A stretch of 64,000 nt of DNA from Gemmatimonas aurantiaca (GTDB lineage Bacteria; Gemmatimonadota; Gemmatimonadetes; Gemmatimonadales; Gemmatimonadaceae), in the NCBI RefSeq assembly GCF_037190085.1, contig NZ_JBBCJO010000010.1:62001-126000 (forward strand). The letters are read 5' to 3'. The translations under genes and the position numbers were made by a program. The notes below the pieces were generated by a model. That model saw nothing but the letters and a program-made list of their open reading frames with translations, did no database searches and was not told where the DNA came from. Positions 46,142 through 54,851 of this stretch are shown here, in pieces. The first letter of the stretch is position 1. Every line of letters begins with the position of its first letter.

Positions 46142-46929
46142 TGGATCTCGATATCAGGGGCAAAGTCGCGCTGGTCTGTGGCGGCAGCCGCGGCATCGCC
46201 TACGCCGCGGCGGAGGAATTCGCGCGGGAAGGCTGCGCGGTGGTGATCTGCGCCCGTGATGCCGACGCCCTGGCGGCGGCGACTGTCAAACTCGAAGCCC
46301 TGGGCGCGAGCGTGCTGGCCATCGAAGCCGATCTGTCCACCGAAGCCGGCATCGCGAAGGTGGTCGATCACACCAAGGCGCGATTCGGACATGTGGACAT
46401 CCTCGTGTGCAACACCGGCGGCCCGCAAACCGGCGCGGCCATGGCGCATGACTGGAGCGCCTGGCAGAAGGCCGGTGAACTGCTGCTGCGCAGTGTCGTC
46501 GAACTCACGCGGGCGTTTGTCCCGGGGATGCGTGAACGTGGGTGGGGACGGGTCGTGGCCATCACGTCACTGGCCGTGAAACGGCCGCAGACATCCCTCG
46601 TGCTCAGCAACAGCATGCGGGCGGCCGTGACCGGGTATCTGCGTACGCTGGCCGATGAAGTGGCGAAGGACGGTGTCACCGTGAACACCGTGCTGCCGGG
46701 CTTCACGGCCACCGAGCGTCTCGATGCCCTGGCCAACGCCACGTCGTCACGCACGGGGGCAAGCCGGGAGTCGGTGTTTGCCGGCTGGGAAGCGGAAACG
46801 CCCGTGGGGCGCCTGGGACGCCCCGATGAGTTGGGGGCCGTGATAGCTTTCCTCTGTTCCGCGCGAGCAGGGTTCGTGACGGGTCAGGCCATCCTCGTGG
46901 ATGGCGGGGCCGTGAAGTCGCTGCTCTGA
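46141..46929 (+). CDS. SDR-family oxidoreductase lacking the usual Tyr-Lys catalytic pair
   Basis: A 262-residue classical-SDR fold: nucleotide loop VCGGSRGIAYAAAEEFAREG, NTGG in place of NNAG, and the substrate-proximal VAITSLAVKRPQTSLVLSNS. Where YxxxK should stand, the sequence reads LVLSNSMRAA, so both Tyr and Lys are absent. A subgroup of FabG-like proteins with 'LSN..R' at this place exists. Activity may differ from normal dehydrogenases, or the protein may bind ligand only. The GTG start is coupled to the cupin gene. Confidence 0.82.
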   Translation: MDLDIRGKVALVCGGSRGIAYAAAEEFAREGCAVVICARDADALAAATVKLEALGASVLAIEADLSTEAGIAKVVDHTKARFGHVDILVCNTGGPQTGAAMAHDWSAWQKAGELLLRSVVELTRAFVPGMRERGWGRVVAITSLAVKRPQTSLVLSNSMRAAVTGYLRTLADEVAKDGVTVNTVLPGFTATERLDALANATSSRTGASRESVFAGWEAETPVGRLGRPDELGAVIAFLCSARAGFVTGQAILVDGGAVKSLL

Positions 46930-46960
46930 TCGTCCGACGTTTTCTCCTGCAGCCACGCAC

Positions 46961-47887
46961 ATGAGCCGCATCACCGAGACGCAGTGGATCTGGCGCGACG
47001 GCCAGTTCGTACCCTGGGCCGACGCCACGATCCACGTGCTCAGTCATTCCGTGCAGTTCGGGTCGTCCGCGTTCGAGGGCATCCGTTGTTACGACACGCC
47101 CAAAGGACCGGCGATCTTCCGTCTGCGCGAACACCTCGAGCGCCTGCTGAATTCGTGCAAGATCTATCGCATGGATGTGCCGTACTCGATCGATGATCTG
47201 GTCGCGGCGTCGCGCGAACTGGTGGTGCGCAATGGCATCGAGTCGTGCTACATCCGCCCCATGGTCGTGCGGGGATACGGCACGGCCGGCATGGTGCCCA
47301 TCGGTTCGCCCATCGAGGTGTACATCCCGTGCTGGCCGTGGGGCGCCTACCTCGGCGACGAAGCGCTCGAAGCCGGTGTGGACGCGTGTGTGTCGAGCTG
47401 GCATCGCGTGGAGCCCAACACCATCCCCGCGATGGCCAAGATCGCCGGCAACTATCTGAGCGGTCAGCTCATCAAGATGGAAGCGCTGGCCAACGGGTAC
47501 GCCGAAGGCATCGCCCTCTCGCCCAGCGGCATGGTGGGTGAAGGCTCGGGGCAGAACGTGTTCGTCGTGTCCAAGGGCACGCTGCTCACCGGTCCGCTCG
47601 ACGGCTCCATTCTGGGTGGCATCACGCGTGCGACGATCATCCAGATCGCGCAGGACCTCGGCATTCCGGTCAAGGAATTCCACATCCCGCGCGAGATGCT
47701 GTACATGGCCGACGAAGTGTTCTTCACCGGCACCGCCGCCGAGCTCACGCCGGTGCGCAGCATCGATCGCATCCAGATCGGCGCCGGCAAGGTGGGCCCC
47801 ATCACCAAGCAGTTGCAGCAGCAGTACCTTGGCATTGCCAAGGGAACCATCGAAGATCGCCATGGGTGGTTGACGCACTGCGGCTGA
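46961..47887 (+). CDS. ilvE: branched-chain amino-acid aminotransferase
   Basis: A 308-residue fold-type IV PLP enzyme. Markers are ETQWIWRDGQFVPW, HSVQFGSSAFEGIRCYDTPKG, the PLP-lysine region TIPAMAKIAGNYLSGQLIK, EGSGQNVFVV and the GSILGGITRATII phosphate loop. Together these are the IlvE pattern. It carries out the last step of Leu, Ile and Val synthesis. It follows the SDR gene by 31 bp. A 119-bp inverted repeat follows the stop. Confidence 0.95.
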   Translation: MSRITETQWIWRDGQFVPWADATIHVLSHSVQFGSSAFEGIRCYDTPKGPAIFRLREHLERLLNSCKIYRMDVPYSIDDLVAASRELVVRNGIESCYIRPMVVRGYGTAGMVPIGSPIEVYIPCWPWGAYLGDEALEAGVDACVSSWHRVEPNTIPAMAKIAGNYLSGQLIKMEALANGYAEGIALSPSGMVGEGSGQNVFVVSKGTLLTGPLDGSILGGITRATIIQIAQDLGIPVKEFHIPREMLYMADEVFFTGTAAELTPVRSIDRIQIGAGKVGPITKQLQQQYLGIAKGTIEDRHGWLTHCG

Positions 47888-47895
47888 ATTAGGAC

Positions 47896-48014
47896 TTGGA
47901 TCTGATATCAAGAGGGAGCAGAAGGGAGCTGGTCAGGAAGGAGAGGGCAGTTCCTGTGAGCTCCCTCCTGACCAGTTCCTCCCTGCTCCCTTTTGATACA
48001 AAACCCAAATCCAA
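47896..48014. repeat. 119-bp imperfect inverted repeat between ilvE and yaeQ
   Basis: The left arm starts TTGGAT, passes through ATATCAA and GGGAGCAG, and runs to CTGGTCAGGAAGGAG. The right arm ends as its near-complement (CTCC.. GACCAG.. CTGCTCCC.. TTGATAC.. ATCCAA). The two arms are about 50 bp each around a loop near 47945-47960. The left-arm core recurs at 338-369. The right arm ends two bases before the yaeQ ATG, so the hairpin would sit on the yaeQ ribosome-binding site and might act as terminator, attenuator or RNA-stability element. Confidence 0.8.
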
Positions 48015-48016
48015 AT

Positions 48017-48562
48017 ATGGCGCTGACATCCACCATGTACTCGTTGAAAGTCGAACTCGCGCACGTCGATCGCGGCGTGTACGAGTCACTCGACTTTCGC
48101 ATGGCCATGCACCCCTCGGAGTCACCCGAGTACTTCGTGGCGCGACTGCTGGCCTATTGTCTCGAATACGCCGAGGGCATTGGATTCTCCCGTGGTGTCT
48201 CCGATCCGGACGATCCCACCATCAGTGTGCGTGATCTGACGGGAACCATCACCACGTGGATCGAGATCGGCCTTCCCGACGCTGCGCGTCTGCACAAGGC
48301 CAGCAAGGCCGCCCCGCGTGTGGCCGTGTACACGCATCGCGATCCCATGGTGTGGCTGCGGCAGATCGGCGGTGAACGCATCCATCGGGTGGAGCACATC
48401 GCCGCGTACCAGTTCGATCGTGACCTCATCGATGCACTGGTGGAACGGCTCGATCGCCGCATGACCTTCAGTCTGTCGGTCACCGACGGCACGCTGTTTC
48501 TCGATATCGGGGGGGCTACCCTGACAGGGCAGATGACGCCCATTTCGCTGGTGCCCACATGA
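48017..48562 (+). CDS. YaeQ family protein
   Basis: A 181-residue protein starting at the ATG at 48017. YaeQ features are YSLKVELAHVDRGVYESLDF, HPSESPEYFVARLLAYCLEY and WIEIGLPDAARLHKASKAAP. The fold is of PD-(D/E)XK nuclease type, but no in vivo activity is settled. It starts right at the end of the large inverted repeat, with no usable ribosome-binding site outside it. The stop overlaps the patatin start (ATGA). Confidence 0.93.
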   Translation: MALTSTMYSLKVELAHVDRGVYESLDFRMAMHPSESPEYFVARLLAYCLEYAEGIGFSRGVSDPDDPTISVRDLTGTITTWIEIGLPDAARLHKASKAAPRVAVYTHRDPMVWLRQIGGERIHRVEHIAAYQFDRDLIDALVERLDRRMTFSLSVTDGTLFLDIGGATLTGQMTPISLVPT

Positions 48563-49758
48563 GAAGCCGCATGCGATCGACGATTCTTGTCGTCATGGCC
48601 GTGATGGCAACCGCAATGTCGAATGGCTGTGCCGCCGTGCATCGTCCTCCGGCCACGCTCGCGTCGCTGCAGCAGGATGCCGCGGAGCTCGGCGTACGTG
48701 ATCGCACCGTACGTGATTCGATCATCGCCCGTCTCGTGCGTCGGGTCGAACGCCGCGGCGATCGCACACTCGATATTCTGATGCTCTCCGGCGGTGGACA
48801 GAACGGCGCCTTCGGTGTCGGGTTTCTTCGTGGATGGAGCACACGCACCGATACTCCCATGCCACGCTTCGATCTCGTCACCGGGATCAGCACAGGCGCT
48901 TTGCAGGCACCGTATGCCCTGCTCGGGAGCAAGGCCTCGCTGGACACCATCTCCGCGCTGTACGCGCGTGCTGCCACGTCCATCGCACCCACCATCGACT
49001 GGTGGTTCTGGTTGCGGCGCACGGGTGGCCTCGTGAATACGAAACGCTTCGAACGCACCATCGCCAACGCCATCGATGGGCAATTCCGCGACGAATTGCG
49101 TAGCGCCTTCGCCGAAGACCGCCAGATCGTCTTCGGCACGGCCGATTTTGACCTGGGTATCGGGCGTCTCTGGTCACTGGGTGACGAGATCGGCAGCGAC
49201 AGCGCGGGACTGTACCGGGCGCAGTCGCTGCTGCGCGCCGCCACGGCCATTCCCGGCATCTTTCCGCCGCTGATCATCGACGGACATGTGCACGCCGACG
49301 GTGGGGTGGTGGAGAACGTACTCACCACGCTCACCTTTGCGGACTATCAGCAGCTCGGGCGGGCACTCGCGGCACGCGGACTGGGCGACGTGACCGTGCG
49401 ACTCTGGGTCGTGATGAATCTCTGGTCGCATGCCGGTCCGCGCGTCATCGATCCGGCCAGCCGCAAACAGATCACGAGTCGCTCCACCACGTTGCTGCTC
49501 TTTCTTCATCAGCCGGCCACACTCGTTGGGCTGGCCGATCTCTCGCGGGCCGTATCGGCCGATGTTCGCGGAGTGCGTCTCGAACTCAGACTGGCCACGC
49601 TGCCCGCGGAAGAGTCGGTGACGCCGGGAGCCGAGAAACTTTTCGACAAGCGTTTCATGCAACGTCTCGACTCCATCGGGTTCGCCAAGGCCACCGGCGT
49701 CGCTCCCTGGGACAGCGTTCCCAGTGCCTTCCGGCGTCCGGAGCGCGTGGCGCGGTGA
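48559..49758 (+). CDS. patatin-like phospholipase lipoprotein
   Basis: A 399-residue protein with a lipoprotein-type signal ending AMSNGC. The patatin domain has the oxyanion motif GGGQNGAFGVGFLRGW, nucleophile GISTG and catalytic Asp in HADGGVVENV. The Ser-Asp dyad is therefore intact. It should be a lipid acyl hydrolase anchored in the envelope. It is coupled by ATGA to yaeQ and lies 19 bp before the molybdoenzyme gene. Confidence 0.9.
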   Translation: MRSRMRSTILVVMAVMATAMSNGCAAVHRPPATLASLQQDAAELGVRDRTVRDSIIARLVRRVERRGDRTLDILMLSGGGQNGAFGVGFLRGWSTRTDTPMPRFDLVTGISTGALQAPYALLGSKASLDTISALYARAATSIAPTIDWWFWLRRTGGLVNTKRFERTIANAIDGQFRDELRSAFAEDRQIVFGTADFDLGIGRLWSLGDEIGSDSAGLYRAQSLLRAATAIPGIFPPLIIDGHVHADGGVVENVLTTLTFADYQQLGRALAARGLGDVTVRLWVVMNLWSHAGPRVIDPASRKQITSRSTTLLLFLHQPATLVGLADLSRAVSADVRGVRLELRLATLPAEESVTPGAEKLFDKRFMQRLDSIGFAKATGVAPWDSVPSAFRRPERVAR

Positions 49759-49777
49759 AGGTTTCCGAGCGGATGCG

Positions 49778-50836
49778 ATGAGCGATTCGATGACAGCATC
49801 TCTGCTCGTGGTGCGCGCGCATCCGCTGTGCGCCGAAACACCGTCCGAACAGCTCGTCCGGCCGCTGACGCCTGCCGACAGCGTGTATGTGCGCAGCAAC
49901 TTCGACACGCCCGTACTTGGCCCCGATCATCGCATCGTCGTGGGCGGGGCGGTGGACACACCGCTGACGTTTCCGGTTTCGGCGCTCGGCGCGATGCCGC
50001 AGCACGCCGTGGTGATGACGCTCGAGTGCGCGGGTAACAGCCGACTCGGCATGACCCCGGTGCCACCGGGAGAGCCCTGGGGATTTGGCGCGGTGAGCAC
50101 CACCGTGTGGTCGGGCGTTCCGCTGTGCATGGTGCTCGAACGGGTCGGCATTCATGACGAGGCCGTGGAGTTGCTTGCGGTGGCCGCCGATCATGGACCG
50201 CGGGATGATGCGGAAGGTGATGTGCGCTTCGCCCGGTCGTTGCCCATCGATGTGGCCATGCATCCGGACACACTCATCGCCACGCACATGGCCGGTGCAC
50301 CGCTCACGCCATTGCATGGTGCTCCCGCCCGTCTCATCGTGCCGGGATGGTACGGCATGGCCAGCGTGAAGTGGCTCGCTTCGCTCGAAGTGCTCACCAC
50401 GCCGTTCACGGGCTACTTCCAGCGGAAACGGTATGTCTACGATACCGGCGCAGATGTCCAGGCCGTGACCACCGCACGCGTGAAGTCGGTCATCACGTCA
50501 CCCATCGAGGGTACGCACTGTCCCCGCGAGATTCTGGTGCGTGGCTGGGCATGGTCGGGCGCCGACGCCATCACGCGTGTCGAGATCGGTGTGAACCTCG
50601 GCAACGGCGAGACCTGGCGCGATGCCGATCTCGGAACGGCCGCCTCGCGTTATGCCTGGACACCGTTCACCCTGCCACTCGTGCTGCCGCTCTCCACAGC
50701 CGCGGCAGGGCCGGTCATCCTGCGCAGTCGGGCCACCGACGCGACGGGCGCGACGCAGCCCGAAGAGATCATCTGGAACCGACTCGGCTACGGGAACAAC
50801 GCCATTCGCGAATGTCGCATTCACGTGACCATGTGA
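49778..50836 (+). CDS. sulfite oxidase-like molybdopterin enzyme
   Basis: A 352-residue protein of the SUOX fold. Molybdopterin-binding segments include VVMTLECAGNSRLGM, whose Cys is the expected molybdenum ligand, GAPARLIVPGWYGMASVKWL, and a C-terminal Mo-co dimerisation domain (EILVRGWAWSGADAITRVEI and EIIWNRLGYGNNAIRECRI). No haem domain and no export signal are seen, unlike typical periplasmic SorA or YedY. Export or substrate is therefore uncertain; oxidation of sulfite is the default guess. The preferred start is the ATG at 49778. Confidence 0.88.
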   Translation: MSDSMTASLLVVRAHPLCAETPSEQLVRPLTPADSVYVRSNFDTPVLGPDHRIVVGGAVDTPLTFPVSALGAMPQHAVVMTLECAGNSRLGMTPVPPGEPWGFGAVSTTVWSGVPLCMVLERVGIHDEAVELLAVAADHGPRDDAEGDVRFARSLPIDVAMHPDTLIATHMAGAPLTPLHGAPARLIVPGWYGMASVKWLASLEVLTTPFTGYFQRKRYVYDTGADVQAVTTARVKSVITSPIEGTHCPREILVRGWAWSGADAITRVEIGVNLGNGETWRDADLGTAASRYAWTPFTLPLVLPLSTAAAGPVILRSRATDATGATQPEEIIWNRLGYGNNAIRECRIHVTM

Positions 50837-50913
50837 ATGGATTGTGCAGAGGTGCGCTGGTGAGGCCGCCTCCGTCGCTGTCAAACGCTCAGGGAGTCGT
50901 CAGGGAATCGTTC

Positions 50914-51435
50914 ATGAACACCTCGATTGTCATTCGCCCCGCCACTGTCGCCGATGCCGAAACATGGTCGGCGCTCGCCCGACGGGTTTTTTTCGACACG
51001 TTCGGCCCGACCAACGATCCCGACGATCTTGCGGTGTATATGGCCGACGCCTTCACGCCGGCGCAGCAGCGTGCCGAGATCGAGGATCCGGCGCGACGCT
51101 GTCTGCTCGCCGAATGTGACGGCGTGCTGGCGGGTTATGTGCTGCTGCGTGAGGGAGCGCGGGAAGAAGCCGTCGTGGCCGAGCGTCCCGTGGAGATCCA
51201 GCGGCTTTACGTGGATCATGCGTGGCATGGGCACGGCGTGGCGCAGCGGCTCATGGCGGAAGCGCTCGCGCATGCGGCGGCGGTCGACGCCGATGTGGTC
51301 TGGCTTGGTGTGTGGGAGCACAATCCGCGCGCCATCCGCTTCTACGAGAAACACGGCTTCACCAAAGCCGGCACCCATCGATTCCGGCTGGGGCGCGATG
51401 TGCAGCGGGACTATGTGATGGTGCGGGCGGTCTGA
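50914..51435 (+). CDS. GNAT-family N-acetyltransferase
   Basis: A 173-residue GNAT domain with VEIQRLYVDHAWHGHGVAQR (acetyl-CoA loop) and the C-terminal signature LGVWEHNPRAIRFYEKHGF. It has the size and motifs of the RimI/PhinothricinAT-like branch; the substrate is unknown. It lies 77 bp after the molybdoenzyme gene and converges on the SET gene. Confidence 0.85.
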   Translation: MNTSIVIRPATVADAETWSALARRVFFDTFGPTNDPDDLAVYMADAFTPAQQRAEIEDPARRCLLAECDGVLAGYVLLREGAREEAVVAERPVEIQRLYVDHAWHGHGVAQRLMAEALAHAAAVDADVVWLGVWEHNPRAIRFYEKHGFTKAGTHRFRLGRDVQRDYVMVRAV

Positions 51436-51460
51436 TTGGCCGGCGGCGCTGTCGCTATGG

Positions 51461-51919
51461 CTATCGCTTCTTGGCGAGAATGGTGCCGCGACAGGTGATG
51501 GCGCCGCAGTGGCAGGGGAAACGCTTCTTCGCGGCCGGGGTGTGCCGTTCCTCGAGCACGTAGGCGTAGTCGTACACCAGTTCCTCGCCCACTTCGATGT
51601 CGTGGATGGCTTCGATCCAGATGCGGCCGTCGTCGATGACCGCATCGCAGTTGGGTGCGCAGGAGTGATTGAGGAACCGCGCCTCGTTGCCGTTCACCGC
51701 CGCGTCCACGACCACCTCGTCGTCGATGGCAAAGAGGAACGTGTGATGGCGTTCACCTGTGGCATCCGGATAACGCGCCTCGGCTTCCGCGGGCGTGAGC
51801 CGCTCGCCCGCGTATTCGATGATGCGTGTGCCGGCCGGAATGGGGCGCGTGGCGAAGCCGCCCATGCCCTGGATGCCGGAGCGGCGCACCTCGAAAGGCA
51901 GTGAAGCAGCCGGGGCCAT
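51461..51919 (-). CDS. SET-domain protein (putative protein lysine methyltransferase)
   Basis: A protein of 152 residues from the ATG at 51919 (a GTG at 51982 would add 21 residues). SET motifs are GMGGFATRPIPAGTRIIEYAGE, the cofactor motif ARFLNHSCAPNCDA, a Tyr in GEELVYDYAYV, and a post-SET-like Cys cluster CHCGAITCRGTIL. It should transfer a methyl group from S-adenosylmethionine to lysine. Bacterial SET proteins are widespread, and their targets are rarely known. The gene is divergent from the DEAD helicase gene. Confidence 0.88.
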   Translation of the reverse strand: MAPAASLPFEVRRSGIQGMGGFATRPIPAGTRIIEYAGERLTPAEAEARYPDATGERHHTFLFAIDDEVVVDAAVNGNEARFLNHSCAPNCDAVIDDGRIWIEAIHDIEVGEELVYDYAYVLEERHTPAAKKRFPCHCGAITCRGTILAKKR

Positions 51920-52118
51920 TGGAGTAACGGCGGAAGACGGGGAGCTGGGACGGGGCGTCGGCACACCACAAATTATCGACACGGCGGCGGCGAATGGTTG
52001 GCCACCGAAGGATTCTGTCCCGCGAACCGTCTATATTTCTCTGCTTGGGCAAAAATGGGTGCGGCGGCCGAGCCATGGGGCGGAAGTCGTGGGCGCGCCC
52101 CCTGGGCATGACGGGCTG

Positions 52119-53948
52119 ATGAGCGACGACAGGAGTAGCGGGACCCGGAGTATGGCGGCTGACGCTGGCGAGAACCTTGCCGAAGGCGTTGGGAACAGTG
52201 TGGGGAGCAGCGGATTTGCCGCGCTCGGAGTGCACCCGGCCATTGCCGGTGCGTTGGTTGCTCTCGGATACGAAGAGCCCACCCCTGTGCAGCGGGCGGC
52301 CATTCCGCCGCTGCTGGAAGGACACGATGTCCTGGCCCTCGCGGCCACCGGTACGGGCAAGACGGCCGCGTTTTCGCTGCCGCTGCTGACACGCATCGCC
52401 ACGGAACGTGGCGGTCGCCGCGCGTCGGGGCAGGGTCCTGAGGTGCTGATCCTCGTGCCCACGCGCGAACTGGCCATGCAGGTGGCCGAAGCCGTGCATC
52501 GGTATGGCAAGCCGCTCGGACTGATGGCGCTCGCCGTGTATGGCGGCGCCAGCATGGAGCTGCAGGTGCGGGCACTGCGTCGCGGGGTGGACGTGGTCAT
52601 CGCCACGCCTGGTCGCGCCGTGGATCATATCAAGCGCGGCACACTGGCGTTGGGCGGCCTGCGCAGTGTGGTGCTGGACGAAGCGGACGAGATGCTGGAC
52701 ATGGGCTTCGCCGAGGAGCTGGAAACCATCCTCGACGCCACACCGGCCACGAAGCAGACCGCCCTGTTCTCGGCCACACTGCCCCCGCGCATCGGCGGTA
52801 TTGCGCAGAAGCATCTGCGTACGCCCGTGCACGTGAAGGTGGAGCGGGAAGTGGTGCCCGAAGGTGAAGCCGCGCGGGTGCGTCAGGTGGCGTATGTGGT
52901 GAACCGCGCGCACAAGATGCCTGCGTTGGCGCGTGTGCTCGACATCGAGCAGCCCACCAGCGCCATCGTGTTCTGTCGTACGCGCACCGAAGTGGACGAG
53001 TTGAGTGAAACGCTCACCGCGCGCGGACTGCGGGCGGAAGCGTTGCACGGCGGACTGAGTCAGGACCAGCGTGACCGCGTGATGCAGAAGTTCCGTGCGC
53101 GGAAAGTGGACCTGCTCATCGCCACCGACGTGGCCGCGCGTGGGCTGGACGTGAAGCATGTGAGCCATGTGGTGAACTTCGACGTGCCCGTGGACGCGGA
53201 AACGTATGTGCACCGCATCGGGCGCACCGGGCGTGCAGGGCGTGAAGGCGTGGCCATCACCTTCGCCGAGCCGCGTGAGCATCGGTTGCTGCGCAACATC
53301 GAGCGGCAGACCAATCAGAAGATCGAGATCGCGCAGGTGCCCACCGTGGCCGATCTGCGGGCGCATCGCCGGGAGCTCGTGCGCGCCACATTGCGGGAAG
53401 CCGTGCTGGAAGGCGACCTCGAATCGTGGCGTGGCCTGGTGGAGTCGCTGGCCGGCGAGCTCGATGTGATGGATGTCGCCGCCGCGGCCGTGAAGCTCGT
53501 GGCCGCGCGCAGTGACGGCGATGAGCCGGAGATCCCGGCCGTGACCCAGCGGAGTGATCGTGGGGAGCGGGGGGATCGAGCTGATCGCGGCGGCGAGCGT
53601 GGCGGAGACCGCGGCGGCGCCGATCGTGGTGCGCGTCGTCCGGCAGGGCGTGCCGAAGGCGGCAAGGAAGCGCGTGGCGGCCGGGCGCGAAAGGAACCCT
53701 CGTGGAGCGCCGCGCGGTTGTGGATCGGCGCAGGCCGTCGGCTCAAGATGCGACCGGCTGACCTAGTGGGCGCGATCGCGAATGAGGCCGGGCTCGATGC
53801 CTCACAGATCGGTGCGATTCAGATCGCCGACGGGTACAGCACGGTGGAGGTGCCGGATACCGTGGCGGATGAGGTGATCGCGGCGCTGCGTGGGACGAAG
53901 ATCAAGGGGTTGAGGGTGCAGGTGCGGAGAGATCGGATGGGGAGGTAG
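52119..53948 (+). CDS. DEAD-box RNA helicase with C-terminal DbpA RNA-binding domain (DeaD/CsdA-like)
   Basis: A 609-residue helicase: Q motif YEEPTPVQRAAIP, motif I AATGTGKT, PTRELAMQV, DEAD in VLDEADEMLDMGF, SATLPP, then ATDVAARGLDVKHVSHVVNF and YVHRIGRTGRAG. An RGG-like Asp/Arg/Gly-rich region (about residues 480-530) follows, and the last 75 residues are a DbpA-type RRM (WIGAGRRLKMRPADLVGAIA and VRRDR end). This layout fits cold-shock or ribosome-assembly helicases. It ends just before a strong terminator and marks the last typical chromosomal gene before the cassette array. Confidence 0.93.
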   Translation: MSDDRSSGTRSMAADAGENLAEGVGNSVGSSGFAALGVHPAIAGALVALGYEEPTPVQRAAIPPLLEGHDVLALAATGTGKTAAFSLPLLTRIATERGGRRASGQGPEVLILVPTRELAMQVAEAVHRYGKPLGLMALAVYGGASMELQVRALRRGVDVVIATPGRAVDHIKRGTLALGGLRSVVLDEADEMLDMGFAEELETILDATPATKQTALFSATLPPRIGGIAQKHLRTPVHVKVEREVVPEGEAARVRQVAYVVNRAHKMPALARVLDIEQPTSAIVFCRTRTEVDELSETLTARGLRAEALHGGLSQDQRDRVMQKFRARKVDLLIATDVAARGLDVKHVSHVVNFDVPVDAETYVHRIGRTGRAGREGVAITFAEPREHRLLRNIERQTNQKIEIAQVPTVADLRAHRRELVRATLREAVLEGDLESWRGLVESLAGELDVMDVAAAAVKLVAARSDGDEPEIPAVTQRSDRGERGDRADRGGERGGDRGGADRGARRPAGRAEGGKEARGGRARKEPSWSAARLWIGAGRRLKMRPADLVGAIANEAGLDASQIGAIQIADGYSTVEVPDTVADEVIAALRGTKIKGLRVQVRRDRMGR

Positions 53949-53959
53949 GGAAACGGAGG

Positions 53960-53994
53960 CCGCGGCGCTGGGGGGTGGGCGCCGCGGTTTTTTT
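53960..53994 (+). terminator. rho-independent terminator of the DEAD helicase gene
   Basis: CCGCGGCGC (53960-53968) pairs perfectly with GCGCCGCGG (53979-53987), followed by seven T residues at 53988-53994. Confidence 0.93.
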
Positions 53995-54059
53995 GTCGGT
54001 GAAGTTGTGGGATTGGTGAGGGCTGAGTGTGTGGTTTGCGCGGCTCTCTGTGTGATGGA

Positions 54060-54090
54060 GTCTTATGCTGCATTCGCAGCAGCATAAGAC
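54060..54090. other. perfect 12-bp stem-loop at the left edge of the cassette array
   Basis: GTCTTATGCTGC (54060-54071) and GCAGCATAAGAC (54079-54090) are perfect complements around a 7-base loop. No T-tract follows. A second perfect 8-bp stem, CCCAAGTC/GACTTGGG, lies at 54116-54144. The 310 bp between the helicase gene and the first cassette gene contain these hairpins and the leading cassette junction, and no gene that I can support. Confidence 0.7.
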
Positions 54091-54169
54091 GGCTGGGGGC
54101 ATTCTGACCGATGGGCCCAAGTCCGTCTTGCTCAATGACTTGGGAAATTGAATAGTTGTGTCCGTCAAA

Positions 54170-54242
54170 GATTTAGACGGCGGGGATCGTGGATATAAGA
54201 CGGTGCTTGCAGTGATCCCCTGCAGCCTAATACGCGTTAGCC
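54170..54242 (+). other. degenerate attC-like site; leading junction of the cassette array
   Basis: It ends in GCGTTAGCC, with the recombination triplet GTT at 54236-54238. GTTAGCC is the exact complement of GGCTAAC, the first seven bases of the next attC (54852). The left part shows a short inverted pair GGGGATC/GATCCCC but no clear R'' box. It could be a degraded attC or part of an attI-like site. Confidence 0.5.
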
Positions 54243-54259
54243 AGCAAAGAGAATCAGTT

Positions 54260-54838
54260 ATGAACGGGCATTCGCACGAGCATCTCAACCTCTGGAGGCA
54301 CTTGGACGCCGCCGCCGATGCGGCTGCGACTTTGGCCGCTCTGGTTCGATTCAGAGTCACCGACCGTGAGCCCATCTTCGTTCTCAAAATTCGGCAGCAG
54401 TACCAGTTGGTAGACCTCCTGCACACTTTCGCATACAACGCACGTCGCGCCATCGAGATCGCTAACGACTACAACCCCGGTATTCGACAACATGCTGATT
54501 TCATCAAGTTGACTGGCTTCGAGGAAACGCATGTGGAGCTGGGCATCGGAGAGGACGCCCGGCCACTGGCAGAGAAGTCGCTGTGGTGGGTTCTCAACCG
54601 GATTGTTCACTCTCGCGAGCTTCAGGTCTACAAAAAGGAGGAGGCAGAGGTCGGCCATCGCGGACGGATCATAATGTACCAAACGCCCGTTGTGTTTGCG
54701 GTGAGGTCAGATTTCGACGGCAGCGATGTTCAGCACTATGCTAAATTTGAGCGACTTCTCGAAGCGTTTCTTGCGCTGACAGAGAAGTTCGAGGAGACAC
54801 TGGCTGCAGCTGGCTTCGAGGTTCGACTCTACAAGTGA
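54260..54838 (+). CDS. cassette gene 1: uncharacterised protein
   Basis: A 192-residue soluble, mostly helical protein from the ATG at 54260, 24 bp after the cassette junction. Upstream ATG codons in the same frame lie before the junction and are rejected. It has no signal peptide or obvious catalytic motif. There is a helical stretch (LVDLLHTFAYNARRAIEIAN) and a conserved-looking WWVLNRIVHSRELQVYKKEE. I do not recognise a family. GC content is clearly below that of the genes before 53.9 kb, as for the other cassettes. Confidence 0.75.
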   Translation: MNGHSHEHLNLWRHLDAAADAAATLAALVRFRVTDREPIFVLKIRQQYQLVDLLHTFAYNARRAIEIANDYNPGIRQHADFIKLTGFEETHVELGIGEDARPLAEKSLWWVLNRIVHSRELQVYKKEEAEVGHRGRIIMYQTPVVFAVRSDFDGSDVQHYAKFERLLEAFLALTEKFEETLAAAGFEVRLYK

Positions 54839-54851
54839 CGGTGCTACTGCG

